Below are positions 17,860 through 28,600 of a stretch of 64,000 nt of DNA, piece by piece. This DNA comes from Planctomycetaceae bacterium (GTDB taxonomy: Bacteria; Planctomycetota; Planctomycetia; Gemmatales; Gemmataceae). A model generated the notes under the pieces. It ran no database searches. It saw nothing but the letters and a program-made list of their open reading frames with translations, and was not told the origin of the DNA. The position numbers and the translations under genes are program-made. The stretch is from assembly GCA_013823135.1 (NCBI GenBank), contig PNLP01000035.1, positions 1 through 64,000 on the forward strand. Reading direction: 5' to 3'. Numbering within the stretch: the stretch's first letter is position 1; each line of letters opens with the position of its first letter.

Positions 17860-20800
17860 TCACGGTGGCAGCGGGCGGTCGCTGAGCAGGTACGTGATCA
17901 GGTCACGGAGTTCATCGCGGGTCTTCACCAGACCGGCGGGCATCGGGGATTGTGCCACCAGAGTGCGCTGTTCCACATCCGCGACCTTCACCACTTTCCG
18001 CTGAGTGTCCGGCAGCAACACCTCCAGTTCCGTTGGCGTTTCGCGAATCACGAGCCCGATGAACACTTGTCCGTCGAGTGTCAGGATCTTCGCGCCACGG
18101 AACTCGGCTGCGATCACACGATCCGGCAGCAACACAGACTCGGCGACGTGCGCCGGCGTGAACCGCTTCCCGGCCTCGGCGAGACTCGGAGCGCCGCCGC
18201 CGGGTTGGTCGGCCGTGACTGCGTGACACTTCGCGCACCCGAGTGTGCCAAACAGTTTTCGACCGTTCGCGGCGTCACCCTTGCGGCCCTCGGTGGCCCA
18301 GTCCGTCGTCAGGAACTCGGCAGGCACAGCCACGCCCTTCGCCGCTTTCAAGCGTTCCGCAAGTGTCGCCCCGTCGTCTTTCTCGGGCAACTCGACCGAC
18401 ACCGCAGCCCTGACGCGAACCGCGAGTTCGAGCGGTCCCTTTCCCTCCGTTCGCACGAGCACATCGTTGCCACCAGGCTGAAGGTCGAGCACGAACACGC
18501 CGCCGAGTTCCGCTGGCACGGCACGGCTATTCTGCCAAACTCGAACCGCACCACCATCGGCTGCGGTGAACAGGGCGGGTTGGCGCTCACGACTCTGGAT
18601 GCGGAAGAACGCGAACGTCGCGCCGGCCCCCGCCGAAGGAACACGGCTCGACTCGGCGAGAACCTCATGCCAGCCGAGTTTCTTCTCACCGGCTGGGTGT
18701 GTCGCTGTCAAGTCGATGATGCCGCGCTCGACAGCGTGCCCGCCGACAACGGCCGCATCGGGGAACGGCCCGAGCCACCACACTTTTGCAACGGCGACCG
18801 GCGGGCGTTCCTTGAGTCCTCGCGTTCTCGCTTCGAGGCGAACCTTCGCGATTGTGGGCTCGGCCCGTGAATCGCGAAGCAACCCGAGGAAGAACGCGGC
18901 CTGGTTCCGCACCTCATCCGTGTCGTCGTCGAGGGCACGCAGAAGCAGTTGGAACAACGCTTCTTCTTCTGCCGTCGGCTTCGTGGCGGCCCACTTCTGA
19001 GCGATCGTGTAACTCCCGACCGGACCGAGCGACGCGAGCGCGATCGGCTCGGCAGCATCGGCAAAGCGGAGCTTTGTGCTGAAGAATGCCGAATCGTTCG
19101 GGAAGTGCAGCTTCACTCCAGCGGGTGCAGCGGCGGTTGGCGGTGGGAGCGTCAAGCGGGTACCGACCGCCAGCACACCCGCGAGACGCGTTGCGGGGTC
19201 ACCCGAGGTCGCCAGCTTCGCGAGGTCGTCCGTGGAACTCGGGCGAGCCAGCAGCGTGACAGCGGCCTGTCGCAATGCGAGGTCTGCGTCACTGGCGAGC
19301 TTCGCGACTGGCGCGAGGGGGAACGCAGAATCTGTGTCGAGGAACCACGCAAGCCCCGCGAGCCGAACGACAGGGCTCGGATCGGTGAGCGCATCAGCGA
19401 ACAGTTTCGCCGGTGGCTTCAGATTCGGGAACGCGGTCAGCGCCCGAAGTGCGTGGATTCGCAGTCGCGGCCTTGTGTTGTCTGTCGCAAGCGCACCGAG
19501 GAGTTCGGTTGCCTCTTTCCCACCCGCGGCAGCGAGCCATGGGAGATGAGCAGCGGCAATGTCTGTGTCCTTCGCGGCCTTCAACCGGCGCACGGAATCC
19601 GCGAGCGTGTCCCCACCGCGACGCAGTAATTCCGTGTGTGCTCGTCGGCGCACGTCCCACGAATCGCTGTTGATTGCGACCCACAGCTTCTCGGCGTCGG
19701 CCTTCGTTTCGTCGAACGCCTCGACCGCACTCGGGCTCACGGGCGCGATCACGCTCAGGTCGCTCGGGCACTTCGGCGTTACGACGTTGCCGCTGAGGTA
19801 CAAGCTCGTCACGAACACCCGACCACTTGCGTCGATGGTGATTCCCGTCGGCCGGGCGTTGTTGTTCCCCTGAGCGAAGACGTGCTCCGTGGCGGTGAAA
19901 CTCGCGCCGTTCGCGGTGAGCGGATAGCGCGTGACCGCCGAACGATCCCAGCGGCACATCAGCAGGTTGCCGCGCATCGCGGCGCTGCCGGGTTCATCGT
20001 ACACCGCAAGGTCGCACGGCACGCCGCGACCGAGCGAACCGTGCAGGCAGTCGAGCAGGTCGGCGCGGTCGGGCGACTTGCGTGCCATCCACCCGCGAGG
20101 CCAGCCGAAGTGGGCGTGCGGGGTGACGTGCAGCAACTTCGCGGGTGCGTAGCGGTCGGCCATGCTCTCGTGGTCGTTGTCGTTCGTGAACAGATTCCAG
20201 TCGCGGTCGAACGCCAGCCCGACCGGCCCGCGAAGCCCGCCCGCCACGATCCGTGGGTTCGAGCCATCCGGCCGCACGCGGATCACCGCCCCCGCACCGG
20301 TGTAGGCGAACTTGTCGCCGTTCGGTCCCGCGAAGAGCGTCCAGCAGCCGTGATGATCGGGGCGTTGCCAGTCGCCGTATCCGAGGAGCGGGTCGCCGTG
20401 GTCGAGGTAGAGGTCGCCTTCCGGGCCCCACGCGAGGCAGTGGAAGCTGACGTGATAGTCGAGCGGAACGCCCCAGAGGATTCGCTTCGGGCTCAGCCCG
20501 TCTGTCTTCACGCGACCACCGGGAACGATGTACAGCCCGTGGGCCGCGAGGACGTACAGGTCGTCTCCACGAAACTCGAGACCGATCACGATGGAGTCCG
20601 GCGGGAGCCGCAGCAGTTCCCGCCGCTTGAATGAATTCCCTTCGGCATCGAAGCGAAACACCTTCTCGCGACCGCCGACGAACACGTTGCCGACGGCATC
20701 CACCTTGACTGCCATGTAGGCTTCGTCCGGCGAGCGGTCGATCAGCGTTGCGGTCCACTTGGGATCAGCGGGAACGAGGTTTGGGCCAGCGGGAATCGTC

Positions 20801-22308
20801 AGTGACACCGGGGTGTCACTCGCAGCGGACTTGGCGGGGTTCTTCAGCTTCGACGTGTCAGCCGCTTCCGCTCCAGGTTTCGTGAACTCCCAGCGACCAA
20901 CGGTTGTGTCGTTGGCTACGAGTGCGTCGTCAGGCTTCGCAGGCTCACGCATTCCCTGAGAAATCCGCACTTTCGTGACGCGGCCATCGCACCCCATACC
21001 ACCTTCGACGAGCCTGCCGAACGCGAGCCCGCCAGCAACGCCCGCCTTCCCGGTTGGCTTCGCATCCGTCGCGGCGACCTCTTTCCCGTCCACGAAGAGG
21101 CGGAGTTTCTCGGCTTCCGTAACGAGTCCGAGTGTGTGCGGCTTCCCGTCGCAAACGTCGGCTTTCGAGTGGATGTGGTCGGGCTTCCGCCCCGGCAGAT
21201 ATGCCGTGAGGTGCCCCGTGCCTGGCATCGTGAACAGTTCCCAGTGATCGCCGGATGCCTTCGTGTCGGACGCAACGAGGATGTTGTACCCGCCCTTCCC
21301 CGTCAGCGTGGCGACACACTCCACTGTCAACGGCGGCGTGCGATACTCCTTGCGGCCTTCCGCAACCCACCCTGCGGTCGGAGCGGGTGCGGCCGAAGAA
21401 ACCTTGTACGTCTTCGGCATCGGCTTCGGCCCGGGTTCCTTGCCGCCGAGTTGCGGGAGCAGCCAGTCGAAGCCGTCGAGATTGTCTTTCAATCGTTCTT
21501 CCGCGTCGTCTGACGTGTGACCAAGAATCCCGACCGGGCCGGTCCAACCGCTGTCCGCGAGCAACTTCATCAGCTTGAGGTCTTCGCTTCCCTGGCCCAG
21601 CGGAATGATCTTCTTCCCCTTCCGCTCGCCGTCGGGAACCATCCCGTTGAGGTTGAATGCGAGCAGGTGCGGCTTCATCTTCTTGATGAGTTCCGGCATC
21701 CGATCGAGGTGGTCGTGGCCGTGGTGCAGGTTGTACACGATCCCGACGTTCTTCAACTTCAGTTCGTCGATGATCGCGATCTGGTTCTCGGGTTCGCCGA
21801 ACCATCCGCCGTGGTTGTAGAGCGCGACCGTGCAGCCGATCTTCGCGGCTTCGTCTGCGATTGGCTTGATCGCCTTCGCGTGGTCGCGAACCTTCTGGGC
21901 CTGCTCCTCGGTAGTCTTCGCCGGTCCACCGCCGCCCATCGTGATCCAGAGTTGCGTCTTGATTTCGTGCTTCTTCAGGGCGTCGAGCAGCGTTTGTGCG
22001 TCCTTGCCGAGCCCGGCGGGGAACCACACGGCGGTGAGTTCGATCCCTTCTTTCTTGAGGGCGGCAATCTCACGCTCGAACGTCGGCAGGTGCTCGCCAC
22101 GCCAGTCGTAGGCGAACTTCTTGAAGCCGAGTTTCTTCATCATCGCGGCCCGCTCCTCAGGCGACCGCTTCTTGGCGTCGAACGGAACGATGCACCACGC
22201 GACGAGGTTGTCACGCGCGTAAATCGCCGCGGGCTTCGTGTCGGCGGCTCGCAGTTGGGCAGACCCGGACAGCGCGACGAGGCACGCAAGGAGAGCGAGA
22301 CGGTTCAC
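17860..22308 (-). CDS. Giant 1482-residue secreted protein: TIM barrel, LamG-like, beta-propeller, HEAT and cytochrome c
   Basis: A very long secreted protein. Residues 1-21 are a Sec signal. About 40-290 is a xylose-isomerase/AP-endonuclease-type TIM barrel (FKKFAYDWRGEHLPTFEREI; VGIVYNLHHGHDHLDRMPEL). About 305-470 is a concanavalin-like LamG segment (HWELFTMPGTGHLTAYLPGR; RLFVDGKEVAAT). About 520-860 is the beta-propeller of planctomycete membrane-bound dehydrogenases (HCLAWGPEGDLYLDHGDPLL; GGLRGPVGLAFDRDWNLFTN). About 875-1085 are HEAT-like helical repeats. A beta-sandwich region follows, and CAKCH at 1358-1362 opens a C-terminal cytochrome c domain. Its ATG overlaps the GntR gene stop by 4 nt. 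Sugar isomerisation or oxidation coupled to haem is suggested by the domains; not demonstrated. Confidence 0.9.
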   Translation of the reverse strand: MNRLALLACLVALSGSAQLRAADTKPAAIYARDNLVAWCIVPFDAKKRSPEERAAMMKKLGFKKFAYDWRGEHLPTFEREIAALKKEGIELTAVWFPAGLGKDAQTLLDALKKHEIKTQLWITMGGGGPAKTTEEQAQKVRDHAKAIKPIADEAAKIGCTVALYNHGGWFGEPENQIAIIDELKLKNVGIVYNLHHGHDHLDRMPELIKKMKPHLLAFNLNGMVPDGERKGKKIIPLGQGSEDLKLMKLLADSGWTGPVGILGHTSDDAEERLKDNLDGFDWLLPQLGGKEPGPKPMPKTYKVSSAAPAPTAGWVAEGRKEYRTPPLTVECVATLTGKGGYNILVASDTKASGDHWELFTMPGTGHLTAYLPGRKPDHIHSKADVCDGKPHTLGLVTEAEKLRLFVDGKEVAATDAKPTGKAGVAGGLAFGRLVEGGMGCDGRVTKVRISQGMREPAKPDDALVANDTTVGRWEFTKPGAEAADTSKLKNPAKSAASDTPVSLTIPAGPNLVPADPKWTATLIDRSPDEAYMAVKVDAVGNVFVGGREKVFRFDAEGNSFKRRELLRLPPDSIVIGLEFRGDDLYVLAAHGLYIVPGGRVKTDGLSPKRILWGVPLDYHVSFHCLAWGPEGDLYLDHGDPLLGYGDWQRPDHHGCWTLFAGPNGDKFAYTGAGAVIRVRPDGSNPRIVAGGLRGPVGLAFDRDWNLFTNDNDHESMADRYAPAKLLHVTPHAHFGWPRGWMARKSPDRADLLDCLHGSLGRGVPCDLAVYDEPGSAAMRGNLLMCRWDRSAVTRYPLTANGASFTATEHVFAQGNNNARPTGITIDASGRVFVTSLYLSGNVVTPKCPSDLSVIAPVSPSAVEAFDETKADAEKLWVAINSDSWDVRRRAHTELLRRGGDTLADSVRRLKAAKDTDIAAAHLPWLAAAGGKEATELLGALATDNTRPRLRIHALRALTAFPNLKPPAKLFADALTDPSPVVRLAGLAWFLDTDSAFPLAPVAKLASDADLALRQAAVTLLARPSSTDDLAKLATSGDPATRLAGVLAVGTRLTLPPPTAAAPAGVKLHFPNDSAFFSTKLRFADAAEPIALASLGPVGSYTIAQKWAATKPTAEEEALFQLLLRALDDDTDEVRNQAAFFLGLLRDSRAEPTIAKVRLEARTRGLKERPPVAVAKVWWLGPFPDAAVVGGHAVERGIIDLTATHPAGEKKLGWHEVLAESSRVPSAGAGATFAFFRIQSRERQPALFTAADGGAVRVWQNSRAVPAELGGVFVLDLQPGGNDVLVRTEGKGPLELAVRVRAAVSVELPEKDDGATLAERLKAAKGVAVPAEFLTTDWATEGRKGDAANGRKLFGTLGCAKCHAVTADQPGGGAPSLAEAGKRFTPAHVAESVLLPDRVIAAEFRGAKILTLDGQVFIGLVIRETPTELEVLLPDTQRKVVKVADVEQRTLVAQSPMPAGLVKTRDELRDLITYLLSDRPLPP

Positions 22309-22994
22309 GAATGTGCCTCCGGGGCGGGGTAGAGTTCGGCGAGGACGACCCGCTTGCGGGTCGCGATGTGGTTGGCCATTGCCGTTCGAGCGGCTGCGGG
22401 GTTGCGTGCGGTCAACGCGGCGAGAATGTGGCGGTGCTCTTCAAGAGCGTCAGCCAGATTCTCCTTTCGTCCCGTGCTGCGACAGAACGCACGGACGAGC
22501 AGCCGATACTGGCGGATCTGATCGCACAGCCTCGAGTTCCCGCACGCGGCCGCGAGTTCGTCGTGGAACCGGATGTCGAACGCGATCGCTTTCTCGGCCC
22601 ACGACGGGCTGCGAGTTGCAGCCGCGAGCTTCTCGGCATCGGCGACCAGGGCTTCGAGTTGCTCGGGAACCAGTCGCGTCGCGGCACGCGCCGCAGCCTC
22701 GGATTCGAGCAGTTCGCGCATCTCGTACAACTCCCGCACCTCCTCGCGGTCAAATCGCGCGACGCGGGGTTGCTTCCCGGCTGGGCGGTCGATGAGCCCG
22801 ACAGCCGCGAGTCGCTGTACGGCGTGAGCAACGGGCGTGCGACTGATCCCGAGATCGGCGGCAAGCGAAACTTCGCTCACTTCCTCGCCGGCAGGGATGC
22901 GGCCCGACAGGATCGCATCGAGAATCGCTTCGTAAGCGGTGTCGGCCAGCGACGTGCGGGTCACTGGGCGAACACGAGGTGCGGGAGCGGACAC
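22305..22994 (-). CDS. GntR family (FadR/FCD) transcriptional regulator
   Basis: A 229-residue regulator. The GTG at 22994 is chosen because GGAG lies 5 nt upstream; the longer frame to 23036 would overlap the preceding DUF1559 gene. Residues about 15-80 are a winged helix (TAYEAILDAILSGRIPAGEE; LAADLGISRTPVAHAVQRLA), and 85-225 are an all-helical FCD domain with the metal-binding-type residues D and H in FDIRFHDELAAACGN and later His in EEHRHILAAL and ANHIATRK. FCD regulators usually sense small carboxylates or sugar acids. It overlaps the 1482-residue gene by 4 nt (ATGA) and follows DUF1559 by 13 nt, so it very likely controls this operon. Confidence 0.92.
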   Translation of the reverse strand: MSAPAPRVRPVTRTSLADTAYEAILDAILSGRIPAGEEVSEVSLAADLGISRTPVAHAVQRLAAVGLIDRPAGKQPRVARFDREEVRELYEMRELLESEAAARAATRLVPEQLEALVADAEKLAAATRSPSWAEKAIAFDIRFHDELAAACGNSRLCDQIRQYRLLVRAFCRSTGRKENLADALEEHRHILAALTARNPAAARTAMANHIATRKRVVLAELYPAPEAHS

Positions 22995-23007
22995 GATATC
23001 TCCTTGG

Positions 23008-23946
23008 TTACCAGTCACTCGCAGGAACTTCGCCACCGCTTGGAGTCAACGCCGCCCACCACGTCGATGGAGCCACACCCGGCGTAACGCTTCGGACGCT
23101 CCCATCGGCGAACGACACCTGTATGCCGCCAACGTGCGGAGTCTGGGCGACGGACCAATCGCACGCTGTCTGATAAGGATCGGGCCGAACCTGGAACATC
23201 GCGGACGTTCCCACTTTGCCAATCGCCGGACCCCAGCCGGACTGCCCCTGTGCGGTGTATCCGGCCGTACCGGCGCGGTTCCCGTAGGCGAATAGCGGCA
23301 TGTACTTCACGATGTAGTTTCCGTGGACCCAGATGTTCCCGTGTGGATCCGAGCCCGACGTGCTCATTCCGCACATCCCGTACTTCTCGGCGTACACCAC
23401 GGTGTTCGATGTCCCGTCCGGGAAGGACGAACTCAGCTTCGGCGTGCCTACCATGTTCCCGAGGTTGTCGCCCGCGTCCGGGTTGCCGAACACCTGGTAG
23501 TTCGCGGCGTAGTGCCCAACGGCCCACCATGGATCCTTGTATTTCCCATCCTGGGAAACTGTCGCGGAGGGGCACAGGTACGTTCGAATCACGGTTCCGG
23601 CAGCGAGGCTACCGTATCCCTTTCCAGCAGCCTGAGCGTGGAGGTTCCCCTCTTCGAGATAAGGAAGGATCGCGAAGAAGACGGTCATGTTCGTGGCCGA
23701 CGCAGCAGATGAGTGGTTGGCCCCGCTGCCGACGTACATCGCCGGGAAACGCCCTTCGGCATCGTGATAACCGTGTGTCGCCAGGGCAAGTTGCTTGAGC
23801 TGATTCTGACACTTCATCCGTGCGGCAGCCTCACGCACCTTCTGGACAGCCGGAAGCAACAATCCAATCAAAATCGCAATGATCGCGATTACCACCAATA
23901 GTTCAATCAGCGTGAATCCTGCCCGACCGATTGGTGCCCGAGCCAT
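23008..23946 (-). CDS. DUF1559 domain protein with type II pseudopilin N-terminus
   Basis: A 312-residue protein. The start at 23946 (GGAGGAAGTC before ATG) is preferred to 24024. GRAGFTLIELLVVIAIIAIL is a canonical prepilin signal with cleavage between G10 and F11 and Glu at +5. The conserved LLPAVQKVREAAARMKCQNQ helix follows, and the C-terminal family motif is GGIQVSFADGSVRSV. It is the first gene of a tight minus-strand operon with the GntR regulator and the giant cytochrome protein, an uncommon setting since DUF1559 genes usually stand alone. Function in a pseudopilus or at the cell surface is inferred from the N-terminus. Confidence 0.93.
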   Translation of the reverse strand: MARAPIGRAGFTLIELLVVIAIIAILIGLLLPAVQKVREAAARMKCQNQLKQLALATHGYHDAEGRFPAMYVGSGANHSSAASATNMTVFFAILPYLEEGNLHAQAAGKGYGSLAAGTVIRTYLCPSATVSQDGKYKDPWWAVGHYAANYQVFGNPDAGDNLGNMVGTPKLSSSFPDGTSNTVVYAEKYGMCGMSTSGSDPHGNIWVHGNYIVKYMPLFAYGNRAGTAGYTAQGQSGWGPAIGKVGTSAMFQVRPDPYQTACDWSVAQTPHVGGIQVSFADGSVRSVTPGVAPSTWWAALTPSGGEVPASDW

Positions 23947-24227
23947 GACTTCCTCCGGACGCGGAAGAGAATTGACACTCAATGAGACTATGTATTCTGC
24001 ATGCAGCATTCTCCACGCGGACAATCGTACCCCGGCTATTGGGACACGTCAAGAGCTGGCAAACCGGTTTGGGGCCGCGGCTATCGCAACTTGAGCTTTC
24101 GACTGAAGAGGCCGTGAGGAACGGTTTCACACCGGCAGGCTCTTCAGGATTTCCAGACCGCTCTTACCCCAATAAGACGATGGTGTTCCACGAATGAGAG
24201 CAACATCATGCGGAAAGTGGAGTTCAT

Positions 24228-24971
24228 TTGACGGACCGCGAATCACTTCTGGCGTCGGTTCTGGCCGATCCCGCCGATGACACAACCCGACTCGTGTTGG
24301 CGGACTTTTTCCGCGAGGCCGACGATCCCGAGACGCGAGCGAGAGGCCAGTTCTTGTGGGGAGGTGTCACTGCGGGAAGCTTCCGAGAAGATGAACTGAT
24401 CGAGGACCGACTCTACTACACAGCCCAGGCGGAAATCGCGGCAGTCGCCTCCGCGGGGTTTCCGGCTGAGTGGCTCGCCGCAATCGGGATTGGCCCAAAT
24501 CCCCTTTCGAAACGTGACTGGGTTTGGGATTGCACACGAGATCGTGTCACCGTTCGAATCGGCACTGTGGTCGGCGTCTACCTTCGAGGGATGCTCAGCG
24601 AACTCTCCCTTGCGCTGGATGAGTGGTACCAGGTTGCGACTGCCGCGATGGAATCGTGGCCGATCGAACGGGTTGCCATCACCTCTGTGCCCGGAGTCAG
24701 TTTCCACATCGCGAAAGTCGAAGTCGGTTGGTGCCTCAGCGCTCGCCTGAAACTACCGGATCGCCGTGTGCCGCTCACGGGCTCAATCGTTCCCGCAGGC
24801 GTTTCCCCGGCTCCGACTCTGGTTACAGGTCCGGCAGATTGGAGAGTTGAGGAATTCTTTGCCGACCGTACTGCCCTCGTCAATGCGGTCGGCTCCGCGT
24901 CCGCGATCCTGGTCGCAAGTTTGCGCGAGGTCGCAGGTGATCGGTGGCCAACTCCACCTCGGCGAAGATGA
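24228..24971 (+). CDS. TIGR02996 domain protein
   Basis: A 247-residue protein. Residues 1-45 (ESLLASVLADPADDTTRLVL, ADFFREADDPETRARGQFL) match the TIGR02996 repeat-companion domain that is greatly expanded in Gemmata. The remainder has no recognised domain. The start is a TTG at 24228 with GGAG 5 nt upstream; no in-frame ATG is available nearby. Function is unknown. It stands alone, divergent from the DUF1559 operon; the 281-nt gap (23947-24227) between them shows no confident promoter. Confidence 0.82.
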   Translation: MTDRESLLASVLADPADDTTRLVLADFFREADDPETRARGQFLWGGVTAGSFREDELIEDRLYYTAQAEIAAVASAGFPAEWLAAIGIGPNPLSKRDWVWDCTRDRVTVRIGTVVGVYLRGMLSELSLALDEWYQVATAAMESWPIERVAITSVPGVSFHIAKVEVGWCLSARLKLPDRRVPLTGSIVPAGVSPAPTLVTGPADWRVEEFFADRTALVNAVGSASAILVASLREVAGDRWPTPPRRR

Positions 24972-25154
24972 TTCGAATCCCGTGCGTGGTCGTAGCGTGT
25001 TTGACACGACAGGAGTAGGAAGGAATTGAGCGTCGTGCGAAAAGTAGTTGCGAGGTTGCGTGAGGTGGTGTGCAATAAATCTCCGTCGAGATGGGCGAAA
25101 GAAATCGGACATTACATCTCAAACAGTAAGGTGTCTCACCAACGGAGGTGGTTT

Positions 25155-25592
25155 ATGGGTTTGTTCGATATGTTCAGCGGCGAGGGGAAGAACACATTCG
25201 GCCCCCACGAAGGGTTTGCTGGGGTACTGCTGGCCGCAGCCGCAGCCGATGGGCACATTGCCGAAGAAGAGGCCCGGGGTTTGTGGTCAGCGATCGGCCG
25301 AATGAAGCTGTTCTCCAACTACACCCCGGAAAAGTTCAACCGGTTGATGGACACCCTGCTGAAGGTCTTGAAGAAGGGTGGCCCCGAGGCGCTCGTTGAG
25401 AAGTGCGCCCCCGCGCTGCCCGAGCGACTCCGAGCACCGGCGTTCTGCAACGCGGTGGACATTGTGCTTTCCGATGGGTCCGTGGAAGACGAGGAGAAGG
25501 AGTTGATCGAAAAACTCCAGGCCGCCCTCGAAGTCGATGACGACGAAGCCAAGATGATTATCCAGGTGATGATCATCAAGAACCGAGGCTGA
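25155..25592 (+). CDS. TerB-like (tellurite resistance family) small helical protein
   Basis: A 145-residue protein. The ATG at 25155 has a strong GGAGGT site 6 nt upstream and starts MGLFDMFSG; the frame extends upstream to 25026 but without a ribosome site. The body resembles TerB-type all-alpha domains: two repeats of an acidic helix pair, 'LLAAAAADGHIAEEEARGLW' and 'DIVLSDGSVEDEEKELIEKL', where the acidic DG.. motifs are the family signature. TerB proteins are found in stress and metal-sensing contexts; here the gene stands alone, so no specific role can be given. Confidence 0.85.
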   Translation: MGLFDMFSGEGKNTFGPHEGFAGVLLAAAAADGHIAEEEARGLWSAIGRMKLFSNYTPEKFNRLMDTLLKVLKKGGPEALVEKCAPALPERLRAPAFCNAVDIVLSDGSVEDEEKELIEKLQAALEVDDDEAKMIIQVMIIKNRG

Positions 25593-25614
25593 TCGCACTC
25601 TGAAGTCAGGAGTG

Positions 25615-25644
25615 GACAGGCCGGGGAGCAATCCCCGGCCTGTC
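25615..25644. terminator. Hairpin between convergent genes, probable bidirectional terminator
   Basis: GACAGGCCGGGGA and TCCCCGGCCTGTC form a perfect 13-bp stem closed by GCAA, a GNRA tetraloop. It starts 22 nt after the TerB-like stop codon and ends 7 nt before the stop of the RND pump gene on the other strand. There is no long T-run on either side, so classical intrinsic termination is uncertain, but position and strength support a terminator. Confidence 0.65.
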
Positions 25645-25651
25645 TACATGA

Positions 25652-28600
25652 TCAATGAACAGTCGTCTCAGGTGCGAGTCCCGGTTCCACAGGCCGGCGG
25701 CGGAACCGGAGTTTGTCGAGATAGATGTAGTAGACCGGTGTGAAGTACAGCGTCAGAACCTGCGACACGAGCAACCCCCCGACGACTGCAAGTCCCAGTG
25801 GCTTTCGCGATTCGGCCCCAGCCCCCCATCCCAGCGCGATCGGCAACGCCCCGAACAGTGCCGCCATCGTGGTCATCATGATCGGTCGGAAGCGAACCAG
25901 CGACGCTTCGTAAATCGCTTTCTCGGCCGACATTCCTTGCCGCTCGGCTTCCAGGGCGAAGTCGATCATCATGATCGCGTTCTTCTTCACAATACCAATC
26001 AGCATGATGAGCCCGACCATCGAGAACAGATTCAACTCGCTGTTGAAGAGTTGCAGGGTCAGGAGTGCTCCCACACCCGCGGACGGCAACCCGGACAGAA
26101 TCGTGATGGGGTGGATGAAGCTCTCGTACAGCATTCCCATCACGAGGTAGATCACCACGACCGCTGCGATGAGCAACATGCCGAGCCCGCGTGCCGAGCG
26201 CTGGAACTCCTGGGCGGTCCCCTGGAAACTCGTCGTCAGCGAGGGCGGCAATTCATTCCTTGCCAGGGCTTCGATTTCCGTGATGGCCTGCCCCAGTGAC
26301 ACCCCCGGGCGCAAGTCGAATGAGATCGTCACGGACGGAAGTTGCCCCGTGTGGTTCACCGCCAGCGGGCCGACACCGCGATCGACTTTGACAATCGCGT
26401 CGATCGGGATCAGCAACGGCGGCGTGTGAGACGACCGGACATAAAGCCGCGAAAGCAGCGTTGGATCTTTCTGGTAAGCCAGGTCGGCTTCGAGGATGAC
26501 GCGATACTCGTTGTTCGGCGCATAGATCGTGGTAATTTGCCGGGAACCGTAGGCGTTCGCGAGTGCGTCCTCGATCTGCCGTGCGGACACGCCGAGGGCT
26601 GTCGCCTTGTCGCGATCAATCCGAACATTCACCTGCGGGCTGCGAATTTGCAGGTCGCTGTTCACCTCCATGATCCCCGGCATCTCGCGCATCCGCGCTT
26701 CGAGCTTCGGCACGGAGGCGTAGAGCGCTTCCTGGTCGGGGCTCTGAACCGTGAGTTGATAGAGGCTCTTCGCCGACCTCCCGCCGATGCGAATGGGGGG
26801 CGGGTTCTGGAAGTATGTTCGAACGCCCGTGACCACGGCTGTCTTGCGGCGGAGTTCGGCCACAACTTGATCCGCGGACAGTGGTCGTTGGTGCCGTGGC
26901 TTCAGGCGAACGAAGACCGATCCGGTGTTCCCACTGCCGACGGTGTTGCTGACGGCTTCGACGTTCTCATCCGCACGGATGATCTCAGTGATCCTTCCCT
27001 GGATTGCAACCATGCCGCGGAACGAAATGTCTTCCGGCCCTTCGATCACGCCCGTGATCCGACCCGCGTCCTCACTCGGGATGAACCCCTTTGGGAGAAT
27101 CGTAAGGTAATACGCCGTCCCCGCGATGAACCCGAGGGACAACACCAGCACCAGGAATCGCACCTTGAGAGTCCACTTCAGCGTGCGTGCGTAGGCGGTG
27201 TGCATCCCGACGAAGATCGCTTCCGTGAAGCGGTAGAAGTAGCCTCGCTGCTGGGTTGCGCCGTGCCCGCCACGAAGGAACAGAGCGCAGAGCATCGGCG
27301 TGAGCGTGACAGACACGAACCCCGAGACGGCAATCGCGACAGAAATGGTGACGGCAAATTCCCGCAGCAACCGACCAACCATTCCGCCCAGGAACAACAC
27401 GGGAATGAACACTGCGACAAGAGAAATCGTCATCGACACGATGGTGAACCCGACTTCGGCCGAGCCGTCGAGGGCGGCTCTGAGTGGCGTCTTACCCATG
27501 TCGAGGTGGCGGACGATGTTCTCCAGCATCACGATCGCATCGTCCACAACGAACCCCACCGCGAGCGTCAGTGCGAGGAGCGACAGGTTGTCAAGCGTGT
27601 AATCGAGCAGATGCATGATTCCGAATGTCGCGATGACCGACACCGGCAATGCAAGGCTCGGAATGATCGTCGCGCGAACATTCCGCAGGAACATGAAGAT
27701 CGAAAGCACAACCAACCCGAGCGCGATCAGCAGCGTGACCTGCACGTCTTCGATCGATTCGCGGATCGGGGCCGAGCGGTCGAACTGAATCGAAAGCTTG
27801 ATCGACGGCGGTAACTGCGCCTGCAACGTCGGCAACAGCGACTTCACTTGGTCCGCGACTTCGACGGTGTTCGCGCCGGGTTGGCGTTGAACCGCCAAGA
27901 TGATGGATCTTGAAGGCTCGCCGGGTGAGCCATCCGGACCGCGTTCCGAGAACCACGCGGCATTGCGGTCGTTCTCTACGCCGTCGATCACGGTGCCGAG
28001 TTCACCGAGCCGCACGGGGCTTCCATCGCGGTACGCGACGATCACGGAGCGATACTGCTTCGCTTCGGTGAGTTGCCCCGTGGCCTGGATGTTGAACGCA
28101 CGGCGGTCGCCCTGGAACGCACCCGTTGGCAGACTGACGTTGGAGTCTCGCAACGCCGTCGAAACTTCATCGATGCCGATACGCCGAGCGCCGAGCAGGT
28201 TGGGATCGACCTGCACCCGAATCGCACGCTTCTGCCGGCCATACACCAGCACTTGTGCCACGCCGTTCACCAGCGACAACCGCTGACCCACGACCGATTC
28301 GCCGTACTCGTTGACCTCGTACAGAGGCAGCGTGTCAGACCGCAGCGCGAGCAGGAGAATGGGCGCATCGGCGGGGTTCACCTTCCGAAACGACGGCGGG
28401 CTTGGCATGTCTGGTGGCAGCGACCGCGCGACCTTCGAGATTGCCGACTGCACATCGAGAGCGGCCGCGTCGATATCCCGGTTCAGGCTGAACTGCAAGG
28501 TGATCGAGGTAGAGCCCAGGACACTGTTCGACGACAAACTGTCGAGTCCCGGGATCGTCGTGAACTCTTTTTCGAGCGGCGTGGCGACGGCTGCGGCCAT

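Noticed and set aside
24969..24984. T-arm-like sequence GATTCGAATCCC suggesting a tRNA
   Set aside because: No acceptor stem, D-arm or anticodon arm could be paired around it on either strand.
26342..27814. 490-codon plus-strand frame antisense to the RND pump
   Set aside because: It is the shadow of the conserved transporter; composition is extreme in Arg and His and no family is recognisable.
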